A stretch of DNA of 56,249 nt, from the NCBI GenBank assembly GCA_031551455.1, contig JAVBNP010000007.1:1-56249 (forward strand). Reading direction: 5' to 3'. This stretch comes from JAIRLS01 sp031551455 (GTDB lineage: Bacteria > Bacteroidota > Bacteroidia > Bacteroidales > UBA4181). The notes under the pieces were generated by a model. The model saw only the letters and a program-made list of their open reading frames with translations, was not told where the DNA came from and did no database searches. Below, in pieces: positions 44,991-54,550 of this stretch (position 1 is the stretch's first letter; every line of letters begins with the position of its first letter). The position numbers and the translations under genes are program-made.

Positions 44991-47180
44991 ATGTCAAGTT
45001 TAAGATTCAAAGCAGTACAAGAGGCTTTCAACCGGAAAGCCGTCACCGTGCCCGTTCCCGACAAGAAAACATCCGATTATTTCGGCATATATGTCTTCGA
45101 TCGCAACCAAATGCGGAAATATCTTTCGAAAGAAACGCTCCGCGTCGTGTTGGATGCCATCGACGAAGGCGTGCCGTTGGAACGGAATATCGCCAACCAT
45201 GTGGCCGCGGGTATGCGCATGTGGGCCATGGAAATGGGGGCCACGCATTACACGCACTGGTTTCATCCGCTTACCGACGGAACGGCCGAAAAACACGATG
45301 CTTTTATCGAGCCGAACGGTAACGGAGGCGTTATCGAAGAATTTACGGGTAAATTGCTTGCACAGCAGGAACCCGATGCATCGAGCTTTCCGAGCGGCGG
45401 CATCCGCAACACTTTCGAGGCGCGCGGTTACACCGCTTGGGACCCGTCGTCGCCCGCTTTTATCGTCGACGACACGCTTTGCATTCCCACCATTTTCATT
45501 TCGTACACGGGCGAGTCGCTCGACTACAAGATGCCGCTGCTGAAATCGTTGCAAGCCGTGGACAAAGCCGCCACCGCTGTATGCAAACTGTTCGACCGCA
45601 ACGTTCGTAAAGTTTACTCGTACCTCGGTTGGGAACAGGAATATTTTTTGGTGGACGAAGCCCTTTATGCCGCTCGCCCCGATTTGGTGCTTACCGAGCG
45701 TACGCTGATGGGACACGAAAGCGCCAAGAACCAACAATTGGAAGACCATTATTTCGGCGCCATTCCCATGCGCGTATCGGCTTTCATGCGCGACCTCGAA
45801 TATGAGTGTTACAAATTGAGCATTCCCGTGAAAACGCGCCACAACGAGGTGGCTCCCAATCAGTTTGAAGTCGCCCCGATTTACGAGGAAACCAATCTTG
45901 CCGTCGATCACAACTTGTTGTTAATGTCGACGATGAAACGCGTGGCCGAACGTCACCGGTTTCGCATACTGTTGCACGAAAAGCCGTTCAAGGGCATCAA
46001 CGGTTCGGGCAAGCACAACAATTGGTCGCTGGGCACCGATACGGGTATCAATCTGCTCGGCCCGGGCAAAAATGCGCAAGAAAATCTGCAATTCATCACC
46101 TTTTTGGTGATCGCATTGATGGCGGTATACAAAAATAACGCTTTGCTGAAAGCAAGCATCGCTTCGGCGGGCAACGCACACCGTCTCGGAGCCAATGAAG
46201 CGCCGCCCGCCATCATTTCGGTGTTCCTCGGAAGTCAGATTTCGGCCGTGCTCGACGATTTGGAACAAAGCGAAGGCACATCGCCCATTCGGGTGACCGA
46301 AAAAACGGGTACGCGCTTGCCGTTGAGCCATATTCCCGAAATATTGGTGGACAACACCGACCGCAACCGCACGTCGCCGTTCGCCTTCACGGGCAACCGT
46401 TTCGAATTTCGCGCCGTAGGTTCGTCAGCCAACTGCGCTTCGGCCATGATTGCGCTCAACACCGCCGCCGCTTACCAATTACGGCAATTCAAAGCCGAGG
46501 TGGATGCGCTGACGGCATCGGGAAAAAAGAAGGATGAGGCCATTTTCACCGTTATTCGCAAATATATCGCCGAGTCGAAGCCGATTCGCTTTGATGGCAA
46601 CGGTTATTCCGACGAGTGGAAGGAAGAAGCTGCCGGCCGCGGCTTGGATTGCGAAACTTGCGTTCCCGTAATTTACGATGCGTACCTCAGCGAACAATCC
46701 GTCAAGATGTTCACTTCCATGGGTGTTTTCGGCGAAACGGAGCTGCACGCCCGCAACGAAGTGAAATGGGACGTGTACACGAAAAAGGTGCAGATAGAAG
46801 CCCGCGTGTTGGGTGATTTGGCGATGAACCACATCATCCCCGTAGCAACGCGCTATCAAGGTTTGTTACTCGACAACGTGTCGAAAATCAAAATGCTTTA
46901 TAACGATGAACGCGCCAATACCATTTCGGCACAGGATTTTGCGCTTATCGAGGAGATTTCCGAACGGATGAACACGATTAAGGAAAAGGTCGACCAAATG
47001 GTGGAAGCCCGCAAGGTGGCCAACAAAATCGAAAGCGAACGCGAAAAAGCGGTAACCTATTGCCACACAGTCGTTCCGTTCTTCGACGAGATTCGTTATC
47101 ACATTGACAAACTCGAATTGATTGTGGATAACGAAATGTGGACGCTTCCGAAATACAGGGAATTGCTGTTTTTGGGATAA
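44991..47180 (+). CDS. glnN: Glutamine synthetase type III
   Basis: 729 aa from ATG 44991 (MSSLRFKAVQEAFNRKAV), the usual GSIII length; the open frame extends 34 codons upstream into palindromic repeat DNA and is not used. It forms glutamine from glutamate, ammonia and ATP as a dodecamer. Typical GSIII segments are SDYFGIYVFDRNQMRKYL, MRMWAMEMGATHYTHWFHPLT, GWEQEYFLVDE, VKTRHNEVAPNQFEVAP, KPFKGINGSGKHNNWSLGT and FAFTGNRFEFRAVGSS. With gltBD it forms the GS-GOGAT cycle. GSIII is the main glutamine synthetase in Bacteroidota. Confidence 0.99.
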   Translation: MSSLRFKAVQEAFNRKAVTVPVPDKKTSDYFGIYVFDRNQMRKYLSKETLRVVLDAIDEGVPLERNIANHVAAGMRMWAMEMGATHYTHWFHPLTDGTAEKHDAFIEPNGNGGVIEEFTGKLLAQQEPDASSFPSGGIRNTFEARGYTAWDPSSPAFIVDDTLCIPTIFISYTGESLDYKMPLLKSLQAVDKAATAVCKLFDRNVRKVYSYLGWEQEYFLVDEALYAARPDLVLTERTLMGHESAKNQQLEDHYFGAIPMRVSAFMRDLEYECYKLSIPVKTRHNEVAPNQFEVAPIYEETNLAVDHNLLLMSTMKRVAERHRFRILLHEKPFKGINGSGKHNNWSLGTDTGINLLGPGKNAQENLQFITFLVIALMAVYKNNALLKASIASAGNAHRLGANEAPPAIISVFLGSQISAVLDDLEQSEGTSPIRVTEKTGTRLPLSHIPEILVDNTDRNRTSPFAFTGNRFEFRAVGSSANCASAMIALNTAAAYQLRQFKAEVDALTASGKKKDEAIFTVIRKYIAESKPIRFDGNGYSDEWKEEAAGRGLDCETCVPVIYDAYLSEQSVKMFTSMGVFGETELHARNEVKWDVYTKKVQIEARVLGDLAMNHIIPVATRYQGLLLDNVSKIKMLYNDERANTISAQDFALIEEISERMNTIKEKVDQMVEARKVANKIESEREKAVTYCHTVVPFFDEIRYHIDKLELIVDNEMWTLPKYRELLFLG

Positions 47181-47193
47181 AATTTCCGATAAA

Positions 47194-47226
47194 AAACCTA
47201 ACAGGTTTTGAAAACCTGTTAGGTTT
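47194..47226. repeat. Dispersed palindrome between glnN and the AsnB-like gene
   Basis: Nearly perfect palindrome with arms AAACCTAACAGGTTTT / AAAACCTGTTAGGTTT around a single base, 13 bases after the glnN stop. Confidence 0.85.
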
Positions 47227-47265
47227 CACACTAATCTTATTTTTAACTGTTTAAAATCGGAATCT

Positions 47266-49107
47266 ATGTCTTATTATACGGGATTTTTCCAAAAAAAATC
47301 GATACGCGATTATCTTGTCCTGCCCGAATCCTCGCCCCGTCAGTATTTCGAATCGATTGTCACCGATTCCGAATGTTTATCGTATACGGGAAACGGATTT
47401 TCGTTGTTTTTTGACGGTTATCTGTACAATCGGAATGATTTGGCGCAAAAGTATCGCATAACGGCCGATACCACCGCCGATCTGTTGGGTCGATTGTATC
47501 AAAACGTCGGAGAATCATCTTTTTATGAATACGATGGCCAATTTACCGTTATGGTTTACGATCGGGACAAAACGCTTATATACAGAGATTTTTTCGGTGC
47601 GGGCACGCCGGTGTATTTCACCAACGATTGTTTCGGTTCTTCATTGAAAGCGCTGACCGAAATAAAGGGTTTTCAATGCGCACCGAATATCGAAGCGTTT
47701 GCTTGTTTTCTGCATTTGGGATATATCCCGACTCCCGACACCGCTTTGAACGGAGTTCGAAAGCTGGCTGGCGGACAATTGTTGACGTATTCCGCGGGAC
47801 AAATAAAAATTGACGATACGTTAACGCGAGAAGATTTTGTCGCATCACACGGAACGAGTTCGCTCTCGTTTGATGAAGCAATGTATGAATACGACAGGTT
47901 GCATCGGCAATCGATCGGCAAACGAATTGAAAATGCGCGATCTGTAGGCGTTCTGTTGAGCGGCGGCTACGATTCGAGCGGTAACATTATCCGACTGTGT
48001 GAGTCGTACGCCGGACCCGTCAGTACGTTTTCCATAGGTTTCAAAAACAGCAAATGGAACGAACTGCCTTTGACGAAATCGTTGTCTCAACGTTACAACA
48101 CGCGGCATCACGAGTATGAAATCGACGGTTCCGAAATCAACGACCTTCCCGCTTTGATCGGCGGATTGGGCGAACTTTTCCAAGAAAGCGGAACAATGCT
48201 CAATTACTTGGTGATGCGGATGGTGCAACAAAATCCAGTGGATGTGGTACTGGGAGGCGATGGAAACGACGAGATTTTCGGCGAAGGGGCACACGAAATG
48301 GCATATTATTACACTTTCGGCCGATGCAAAGCAGCCGGGTTACTGAAGTTCATGGACACCGTGTGCGGCATGCCGATGTTCGACAACCATTCGACGTTGT
48401 TCCGCCTCAAATTTCATGTCAATTCGATTGCTGAAGTATTACAAAGCAAAAGTTTCGGCTTCGAAAAAAGAGATATCAAAAAAATGATTCAAACACCGTT
48501 ACGAGATTACGGATTGTCGTATTGCCAAAATTTTCCGACCGAGTTCAATTCTTTCGAAAAATTATACTTGAGCAAAAACTTCATGATCGAAATAGAACAG
48601 ACGTTGCGTCACGTCATCACGTTCAAAGCATCGGCGATGGCACGGCTTTTCGGACAGCATCTGACTTTTCCGTACATCAGTCTCGAAATGCGACGGTTTT
48701 TACAAACCTTGCCGTATACGTACAAGTCGAAAGGCACGGTTAAAGAATGGCGTCAAGGAAAAGGAATATCCAAATACTTGCACAAAATGGCCTTAAAAGA
48801 CAAAGTGCCGGCGGGAACAGCCACGCAAGGCGGCTTTACGCCTATCCCACTCTTCTTTGCCGATGCCGAAACGCGGAAAAAGATAAAACAAATCATTTTG
48901 CGGTCGGACATCATGTCGTCCGTATTGAATAAAAATTCCGTTTCCGATTTTCCGGATCGTTATGACAACTTTTCATCCAAATCGGGCCGATGGTATTGGC
49001 AACAACACATCGAAGCTTTCAAATATTTTAACCTTTTGGTTGCGGCTCTGTGGTGGGAACAAATCTTCAACAAACATGAAGGCACGACATTGGAAGACTT
49101 CGCATAG
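47266..49107 (+). CDS. Asparagine-synthetase-B-like protein without the glutaminase cysteine
   Basis: 613 aa. Residues 1 to about 190 follow the Ntn (class II) glutamine-amidotransferase fold (FSLFFDGYLYNRNDLA, FTVMVYDRDKTLIYRDFFGAGTPVYF), and about 205-600 the Asn-synthase domain, with the ATP pyrophosphatase loop SGGYDSS at 232-238 and LGGDGNDEIFGEG. The N-terminus is MSYYTGFF instead of MCGI: the catalytic Cys2 is absent, and no alternative start supplies it. It is therefore probably not glutamine-dependent. It may use free ammonia, adenylate another carboxyl group, or form an amide in another product. It sits between glnN and gltB, 34 bases before gltB. The fold is clear, the reaction open. 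Confidence 0.88.
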   Translation: MSYYTGFFQKKSIRDYLVLPESSPRQYFESIVTDSECLSYTGNGFSLFFDGYLYNRNDLAQKYRITADTTADLLGRLYQNVGESSFYEYDGQFTVMVYDRDKTLIYRDFFGAGTPVYFTNDCFGSSLKALTEIKGFQCAPNIEAFACFLHLGYIPTPDTALNGVRKLAGGQLLTYSAGQIKIDDTLTREDFVASHGTSSLSFDEAMYEYDRLHRQSIGKRIENARSVGVLLSGGYDSSGNIIRLCESYAGPVSTFSIGFKNSKWNELPLTKSLSQRYNTRHHEYEIDGSEINDLPALIGGLGELFQESGTMLNYLVMRMVQQNPVDVVLGGDGNDEIFGEGAHEMAYYYTFGRCKAAGLLKFMDTVCGMPMFDNHSTLFRLKFHVNSIAEVLQSKSFGFEKRDIKKMIQTPLRDYGLSYCQNFPTEFNSFEKLYLSKNFMIEIEQTLRHVITFKASAMARLFGQHLTFPYISLEMRRFLQTLPYTYKSKGTVKEWRQGKGISKYLHKMALKDKVPAGTATQGGFTPIPLFFADAETRKKIKQIILRSDIMSSVLNKNSVSDFPDRYDNFSSKSGRWYWQQHIEAFKYFNLLVAALWWEQIFNKHEGTTLEDFA

Positions 49108-49141
49108 CGAACAATAATATATTTATCACATATCAATCATA

Positions 49142-52100
49142 ATGAACAATCTTTACCGGCCCGAATATGAACACGATGCTTGCGGCGTAGGCTTGCTGGC
49201 CAACATCAACGGCGACCGTTCGCACGACATCGTCGAAAAGGGATTGCAAATATTGGAAAACATGTTGCATCGCGGCGCCGAAAATGCCGACAACAAAACG
49301 GGTGACGGCGCGGGCATCATGGTGCAAATACCGCACGAATTTATCCTGTTGCAAGGCATTCCTCTTCCCGAAAGGGGAAAATACGGCACGGGCTTGGTTT
49401 TTCTACCCAAAGACGCCGATCAAGCAAAACTTTGCATGGACGTGTTGCGCGACACGCTCGAAAAAGACGGCCTCAAATTGTCGGCCGTGCGCGACGTGCC
49501 TGTCTGCAGCGACATCCTCGGCGAAATATCGCGGACGAACGAACCCGACATCAAACAGATTTTCGTTACGGGCGACGGCCTTTCTTCTGACGAGTTGGAA
49601 CGTAAACTTTATGTGGCGCGGCGCAAAACGGAAAAAAAGATATTGAAATCGACGTTGAGCGACAAACGCGGATTCTACATCGTAAGCCTCTCCGCACAAC
49701 GGATGGTTTATAAAGGAATGCTCACCTCCACGCAGTTGCGCCGCTATTTTCCCGATCTTTCCGATCCATATTTCACGAGCGGTTTGGCGTTGGTGCATTC
49801 GCGGTTCAGCACCAACACGTTCCCTTCGTGGGATTTGGCGCAGCCGTTCCGTTTGCTCGGTCACAACGGCGAAATCAACACTATTCGCGGAAACCGTTTT
49901 TGGATGGAAGCGCGCGAAAGCATCCTCCGCACGGAAGCGTTAGGCAACACGGACGACATTTTTCCCGTCGTGCAGGCGGGCATGAGCGACAGCGCCTCGT
50001 TGGATAACGTGCTGGAATTTTTCGTCATGTCGGGTATGAGCCTGCCGCACGCATTGTCCATGCTTATTCCCGAAAGTTGGAACGACAAAAATCCCATTTC
50101 GGAAGACCTGAAAGCGTTCTACGAATACCACAGTATCCTGATGGAGCCGTGGGACGGCCCCGCCGCGCTGCTTTTCACCGACGGACGTTACGCGGGCGGC
50201 ATGCTCGATCGCAACGGCTTGCGTCCCGCGCGTTACCTCATCACCCACGGCGGCATGATGGTGGCAGCCTCCGAAGCGGGCGTACTGCCTTTCGATGCCT
50301 CGGAAATCAAAGAACGCGGACGGTTGCAACCCGGCAAGATGCTGATGGTCGATACCGTGGAAGGAAAAGTGTATTACGACGCCGAATTGAAGGAACAATT
50401 GGCAACGGCGTATCCTTACCGCGATTGGCTGTCGAAAAACCGCATCGTTCTGTCGGACATCAAGTCGGGGCACACCGTAAAACAAAGCGTGGAGCGGTAT
50501 CCCGAACTGCTGAAAGCCTTCGGGTACACGCTGGAAGACGTCGAACGCATCATCGTCCCGATGGCGCGCGACGGCAAGGAACCGGTGGGTTCGATGGGTA
50601 ACGACACACCGGCGGCGGTATTGAGCGACAAACCGCAACGCCTGTTTAATTATTTCCGTCAAACGTTCGCACAAGTGACCAATCCGCCCATCGATCCCAT
50701 CCGCGAAGAATTGGTGATGTCGCTTTCGCTTTACATCGGCAGCCAACAGACCAACCTTTTGGAACCTTCGCCCGACCTGTGCAAAATGGTGAAATTCACA
50801 AGCCCCGTCATCAACAACCGCGATTTGGACATCCTGCGTCGGTTGGGCTACAAGGGTTTCCGCACGTTGACGATTCCCGTGCTGTTCGATGCCGCATACG
50901 GCGCCAAAGGCATGGAACGAGCATTGGCGGACATCTGCCGTCAAGCGGAAAAGGCTGTGGACGACGGCTACGATTACATCATTCTGAGCGACCGCGGCAT
51001 TAACGAAAAACAAGCCGCCATTCCTTCGCTGTTGGCGATTTCGGCCGTGCACCGACATCTGATCGAGAAGCGCAAACGAATGCAGATCGCCGTGATGGTC
51101 GAAAGCGCCGAACCGCGCGAAGTGATGCACTTTGCCCTGCTGTTCGGTTTCGGAGCGAGCGGCGTGAACCCTTACATGGCTTTTGCCGTGCTCGACGACG
51201 CGGTGAAACATCACGAAATGCAATTGGATTACGCCACGGCGGAAAAAAATTACATCAAATCCCTCAACAAAGGTCTTCTCAAGATCATATCCAAAATGGG
51301 AATCTCGACGCTGCGCAGCTATCGCGGCTCGGGAATTTTCGAAACGCTGGGTATCGGCAGCGAAACGCTCGACCGTTATTTCCGCGGCATGACATCGCGC
51401 ATCGGCGGCATCGGCATCGAAGATATTGCGGCCGACACGCTCGCGCAACATTTCGAAGGGTTCAACGGCACATCGACGGCGCAATCCGCCGAAGCTTCCG
51501 CAACAAACACGGTTTCGGAAACATCACAATCCGAAATGCTCGACAATGCAGGCGTATATGCTTATCGTATCAACGGAGAATACCATGCATGGAATCCCGA
51601 AACGATTTCGACCCTGCAAGCGGCCGTACGTTCAGGCGATTACGATAAATTCAAAGAATATACCGCTATGGCGGATAACAAGCCGAGTCCCGTTTTTCTG
51701 CGCGATTTTCTCGATTTTCGTCGCCAACCGATCGATATTTCCGAAGTGGAGCCTGTGGAAGCGATCACTCGGCGATTCGTTACGGGAGCCATGTCGTTCG
51801 GTTCCATCAGCAAAGAGGCACACGAAGCGATGGCCGTGGCGATGAATATCCTCCACGGACGAAGCAACACGGGCGAAGGCGGCGAAGATCCGCGCCGTTT
51901 CCGCACGGGAGACGACGGACTCAGTCGCCGCAGCGCCATCAAGCAAATTGCGTCGGGGCGATTCGGCGCAACGGCCGAATATTTGGTGAATGCCGACGAA
52001 TTACAGATAAAGATCGCGCAGGGTGCAAAACCGGGCGAAGGCGGACAACTTCCCGGCTTCAAAGTCGACAAGATCATCGCGTCCACACGTCATTCGCTGC

Positions 52101-53677
52101 CCGGCATCACGCTCATCTCGCCGCCGCCGCACCACGACATTTATTCCATCGAAGACCTCGCGCAATTGATTTTCGACCTCAAAAACATCAATCCGCAAGC
52201 ATGCGTCAGCGTCAAGCTCGTATCCGAAGGCGGCGTGGGGACCGTTGCGGCGGGCGTGGCCAAAGCCAAAGCCGACTTGATCGTCATCAGCGGAGCCGAG
52301 GGCGGTACGGGCGCAAGTCCCGTCAGCTCCGTCCGTCATGCGGGAATGCCGTGGGAATTGGGATTGGCCGAGACACAACAAACGCTGGTGATGAACAATC
52401 TGCGCGGACAAGTGCGTCTGCAAACCGACGGACAACTTAAAACGGGCAAGGACATTATCATTGCGGCGGCGCTTGGCGCGGAAGAATACGGTTTTGCCAC
52501 GGGAGCGTTGATTTCGTTGGGTTGCGTGATGATGCGCAAATGTCATCTCAACACCTGCCCCGTGGGCATCGCCACCCAAGACGAGCGTCTGCGCGGACGT
52601 TTCAGAGGGAAACACGAATATGTGTTGAACTTCATGACGTTTCTTGCGCGCGAAGTCCGCGAGCACCTTGCGGCGATGGGTTTCCGAAGCATCGATGAAA
52701 TCGTGGGACGCACCGATCTGTTAGACGTCCGTCGTTTCGACAACCGTCCGAAACTGCAAAAATTAGACTTCGGCAAATTGCTTTGGTTTCCGCAAAACAC
52801 CGCCGATCTCCGATGCGTCAAGCAACAAGATCACAAGATCGATGCGGTACTCGACCGAGAATTGATCCGCAAGGCGCAACCCGCTTTGGAAAAGGCGATT
52901 TCCGCAGAAATAAACATGGCGATCGCCAACACCGACCGTTCGGCGGGCGCGATGCTCTCGGGTGAAGTGGCAAAGCGTTACGGCGACGTCGGTCTCCCCG
53001 ACGGAACCGTAAACGTGAATTTCAAAGGCTCGGCGGGACAAAGCTTCGGCGCATTCCTCGCGGCGGGCATTACGTTTCGCCTCGAAGGCGAAGCAAACGA
53101 TTATCTCGGCAAAGGATTATCGGGCGGACGTATCGTGGTGGTTCCGCCCGAAGGCGCCGCATTCGTTCCCGAACGGAACATCATAGCGGGCAATACGTTG
53201 CTCTACGGCGCCACCAAAGGCGAAGCATACCTGAACGGGCGCGTCGGCGAGCGGTTTTGCGTGCGCAACAGCGGTGCCGTTGCGGTAGTCGAAGGCACGG
53301 GCGACCACTGTTGCGAATACATGACGGGCGGGCGAACGGTGGTGCTCGGCCCTGTGGGCAAAAACTTCGCAGCGGGCATGAGCGGCGGCATCGCATACGT
53401 GCTCGACCCCGACGGAACGTTCGATTATTTTTGTAATCCCGAAATGGTCGATCTGTCGCTCGTCGAGGACAAATCGGACATACGGGAACTGTCCCGCTTG
53501 ATTGCGGCACATGCGCATCACACGAAAAGCCCGTTGGCGCTCCGCATTCTCGACGATTGGGATACGTACCTCCCGCATTTCCTGAAAGTGATGCCGATAG
53601 AATACAAAAAAGTGCTTCATGACGAAGCCGTGGAAGCCATCAAAGAAAAAATGGCGCGCGTGGAGTATGATCATTAA
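49142..53677 (+). CDS. gltB: Glutamate synthase (NADPH) large subunit
   Basis: 1511 aa, the normal GltB length. It moves the amide of glutamine to 2-oxoglutarate, giving two glutamates. N-terminal glutaminase: after a 13-residue propeptide the catalytic cysteine is Cys14 in EHDACGVGLLA. The central domain and the FMN-binding synthase domain follow, with GQLPGFKVDKIIA, GAEGGTGASPVSSVRHAGMPWELGL and the [3Fe-4S] motif CVMMRKCHLNTC (CX5CX4C). The C-terminal GXGXG beta-helix domain has GLSGGRIVVVPPE and GMSGGIAYVLDPDG. A Ser/Thr/Ala-rich linker (about 780-800) separates the halves. Its partner gltD comes after an inserted methyltransferase gene. Confidence 0.99.
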   Translation: MNNLYRPEYEHDACGVGLLANINGDRSHDIVEKGLQILENMLHRGAENADNKTGDGAGIMVQIPHEFILLQGIPLPERGKYGTGLVFLPKDADQAKLCMDVLRDTLEKDGLKLSAVRDVPVCSDILGEISRTNEPDIKQIFVTGDGLSSDELERKLYVARRKTEKKILKSTLSDKRGFYIVSLSAQRMVYKGMLTSTQLRRYFPDLSDPYFTSGLALVHSRFSTNTFPSWDLAQPFRLLGHNGEINTIRGNRFWMEARESILRTEALGNTDDIFPVVQAGMSDSASLDNVLEFFVMSGMSLPHALSMLIPESWNDKNPISEDLKAFYEYHSILMEPWDGPAALLFTDGRYAGGMLDRNGLRPARYLITHGGMMVAASEAGVLPFDASEIKERGRLQPGKMLMVDTVEGKVYYDAELKEQLATAYPYRDWLSKNRIVLSDIKSGHTVKQSVERYPELLKAFGYTLEDVERIIVPMARDGKEPVGSMGNDTPAAVLSDKPQRLFNYFRQTFAQVTNPPIDPIREELVMSLSLYIGSQQTNLLEPSPDLCKMVKFTSPVINNRDLDILRRLGYKGFRTLTIPVLFDAAYGAKGMERALADICRQAEKAVDDGYDYIILSDRGINEKQAAIPSLLAISAVHRHLIEKRKRMQIAVMVESAEPREVMHFALLFGFGASGVNPYMAFAVLDDAVKHHEMQLDYATAEKNYIKSLNKGLLKIISKMGISTLRSYRGSGIFETLGIGSETLDRYFRGMTSRIGGIGIEDIAADTLAQHFEGFNGTSTAQSAEASATNTVSETSQSEMLDNAGVYAYRINGEYHAWNPETISTLQAAVRSGDYDKFKEYTAMADNKPSPVFLRDFLDFRRQPIDISEVEPVEAITRRFVTGAMSFGSISKEAHEAMAVAMNILHGRSNTGEGGEDPRRFRTGDDGLSRRSAIKQIASGRFGATAEYLVNADELQIKIAQGAKPGEGGQLPGFKVDKIIASTRHSLPGITLISPPPHHDIYSIEDLAQLIFDLKNINPQACVSVKLVSEGGVGTVAAGVAKAKADLIVISGAEGGTGASPVSSVRHAGMPWELGLAETQQTLVMNNLRGQVRLQTDGQLKTGKDIIIAAALGAEEYGFATGALISLGCVMMRKCHLNTCPVGIATQDERLRGRFRGKHEYVLNFMTFLAREVREHLAAMGFRSIDEIVGRTDLLDVRRFDNRPKLQKLDFGKLLWFPQNTADLRCVKQQDHKIDAVLDRELIRKAQPALEKAISAEINMAIANTDRSAGAMLSGEVAKRYGDVGLPDGTVNVNFKGSAGQSFGAFLAAGITFRLEGEANDYLGKGLSGGRIVVVPPEGAAFVPERNIIAGNTLLYGATKGEAYLNGRVGERFCVRNSGAVAVVEGTGDHCCEYMTGGRTVVLGPVGKNFAAGMSGGIAYVLDPDGTFDYFCNPEMVDLSLVEDKSDIRELSRLIAAHAHHTKSPLALRILDDWDTYLPHFLKVMPIEYKKVLHDEAVEAIKEKMARVEYDH

Positions 53678-53759
53678 AGTTTAAAGTTCCATATTCTCTG
53701 TGGTTCTCAGTGTCTTCTCAGTGATTCTCAGTGTAACCCTCAATCAAAAATCATCATTC
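53678..53759. repeat. Short spacer with repeated CTCAGTG words
   Basis: 82 bases between gltB and the methyltransferase gene: TTCTCAGTGTC and GATTCTCAGTGT words repeat three times, then AATCAAAAATCATCATTC up to the ATG. The word style is the same as at 54551-54672 and is common between genes of Bacteroidota. Confidence 0.5.
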
Positions 53760-54506
53760 ATGGATTTGCAAAATAAATTCGAACAACAAGGCAACCGATT
53801 ATTCCGAAATCGCGGTTGGTTGCCGATTCTCATATTGGTTCCCGGAGCATTGATTTTTTGGCGGGAACAAGTGCACGGGACATTCATCTCCGAAAATCAC
53901 ACTTATCTCATGCTTTACGAAATGATTTGCCTTTTCGTCGGCCTTGCGGGGCTCTTTGTCAGAGCATACACCGTCGGGCATGCGCATCCCGGAACTTCGG
54001 GCAGAAACACCGACAAACAATCGGCCGATACGATCAACACGACAGGCATCTACTCCGTTGTACGCCATCCCCTTTATCTGGGAAATTTCCTGATGTGGCT
54101 CGGCGTGGCTTTGTTGACCGAAAACGTATGGTTCATCGTCACATTCTGCCTGTTATTCTGTATCTATTACGAACGCATCATGTTTGCCGAAGAACAATTT
54201 CTGAAAAAGAAATTCAAAGACGTTTTTCTGCGTTGGGCTGATCAAACGCCTGCATTTTTCCCTCGTTTCGGACAATTCGTCAAACCCGATCGTCCTTTTG
54301 ACTTAATGAAAGCCATGAAAGCCGAAAAAAACGGTTTATTAGCGCTTTTCACGGTATTTTTCGCTTTCGATTTTTCGGGAGCCGCGATTCGGGGCGATCA
54401 CCACCGTAATTACGTCTTGATGATCGGATTCATCGTATCGGCCGTTTTCTATTTAATCATGAAATATTTAAAACATAAAACGAACCGCAAGAGAGTAAGA
54501 TCGTAA
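53760..54506 (+). CDS. ICMT-type membrane methyltransferase
   Basis: 248 aa from ATG 53760 (MDLQNKFEQQGNRLF); an upstream frame to 53700 is repeat DNA. Five or six hydrophobic helices predict an inner-membrane protein. The motif GIYSVVRHPLYLGNFLMWLGVAL and the later YYERIMFAEEQFLKKKFKD are typical of the isoprenylcysteine carboxyl methyltransferase / PEMT group (PF04140, PF04191), which uses S-adenosylmethionine to methylate lipids or other membrane substrates. The bacterial substrate is unknown. It interrupts the normal gltB-gltD pair. The last codons (RKRVRS) are formed by the tandem repeat at 54495. Confidence 0.85.
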   Translation: MDLQNKFEQQGNRLFRNRGWLPILILVPGALIFWREQVHGTFISENHTYLMLYEMICLFVGLAGLFVRAYTVGHAHPGTSGRNTDKQSADTINTTGIYSVVRHPLYLGNFLMWLGVALLTENVWFIVTFCLLFCIYYERIMFAEEQFLKKKFKDVFLRWADQTPAFFPRFGQFVKPDRPFDLMKAMKAEKNGLLALFTVFFAFDFSGAAIRGDHHRNYVLMIGFIVSAVFYLIMKYLKHKTNRKRVRS

Positions 54507-54550
54507 GACATGTAAGATCGTAAGACATGTAAGATGGTAAGACCGTAAGA
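54495..54550. repeat. 17-base tandem repeat, about three copies
   Basis: GTAAGATCGTAAGACAT occurs exactly at 54495-54511 and 54512-54528, and a degenerate third copy (GTAAGATGGTAAGACCG) follows. The first copy contains the stop codon of the methyltransferase gene. Confidence 0.85.

Noticed and set aside
47266..49107. Lasso-peptide cyclase
   Set aside because: Lasso cyclases also lack the glutaminase cysteine, but no precursor peptide or leader-peptidase gene is nearby and the neighbours are nitrogen-assimilation genes.
49940..51484. Long open frame (514 codons) antisense to gltB
   Set aside because: gltB is certain on the other strand. The antisense frame is a by-product of its codon use; it is His/Arg/Gln-rich and has no family look.
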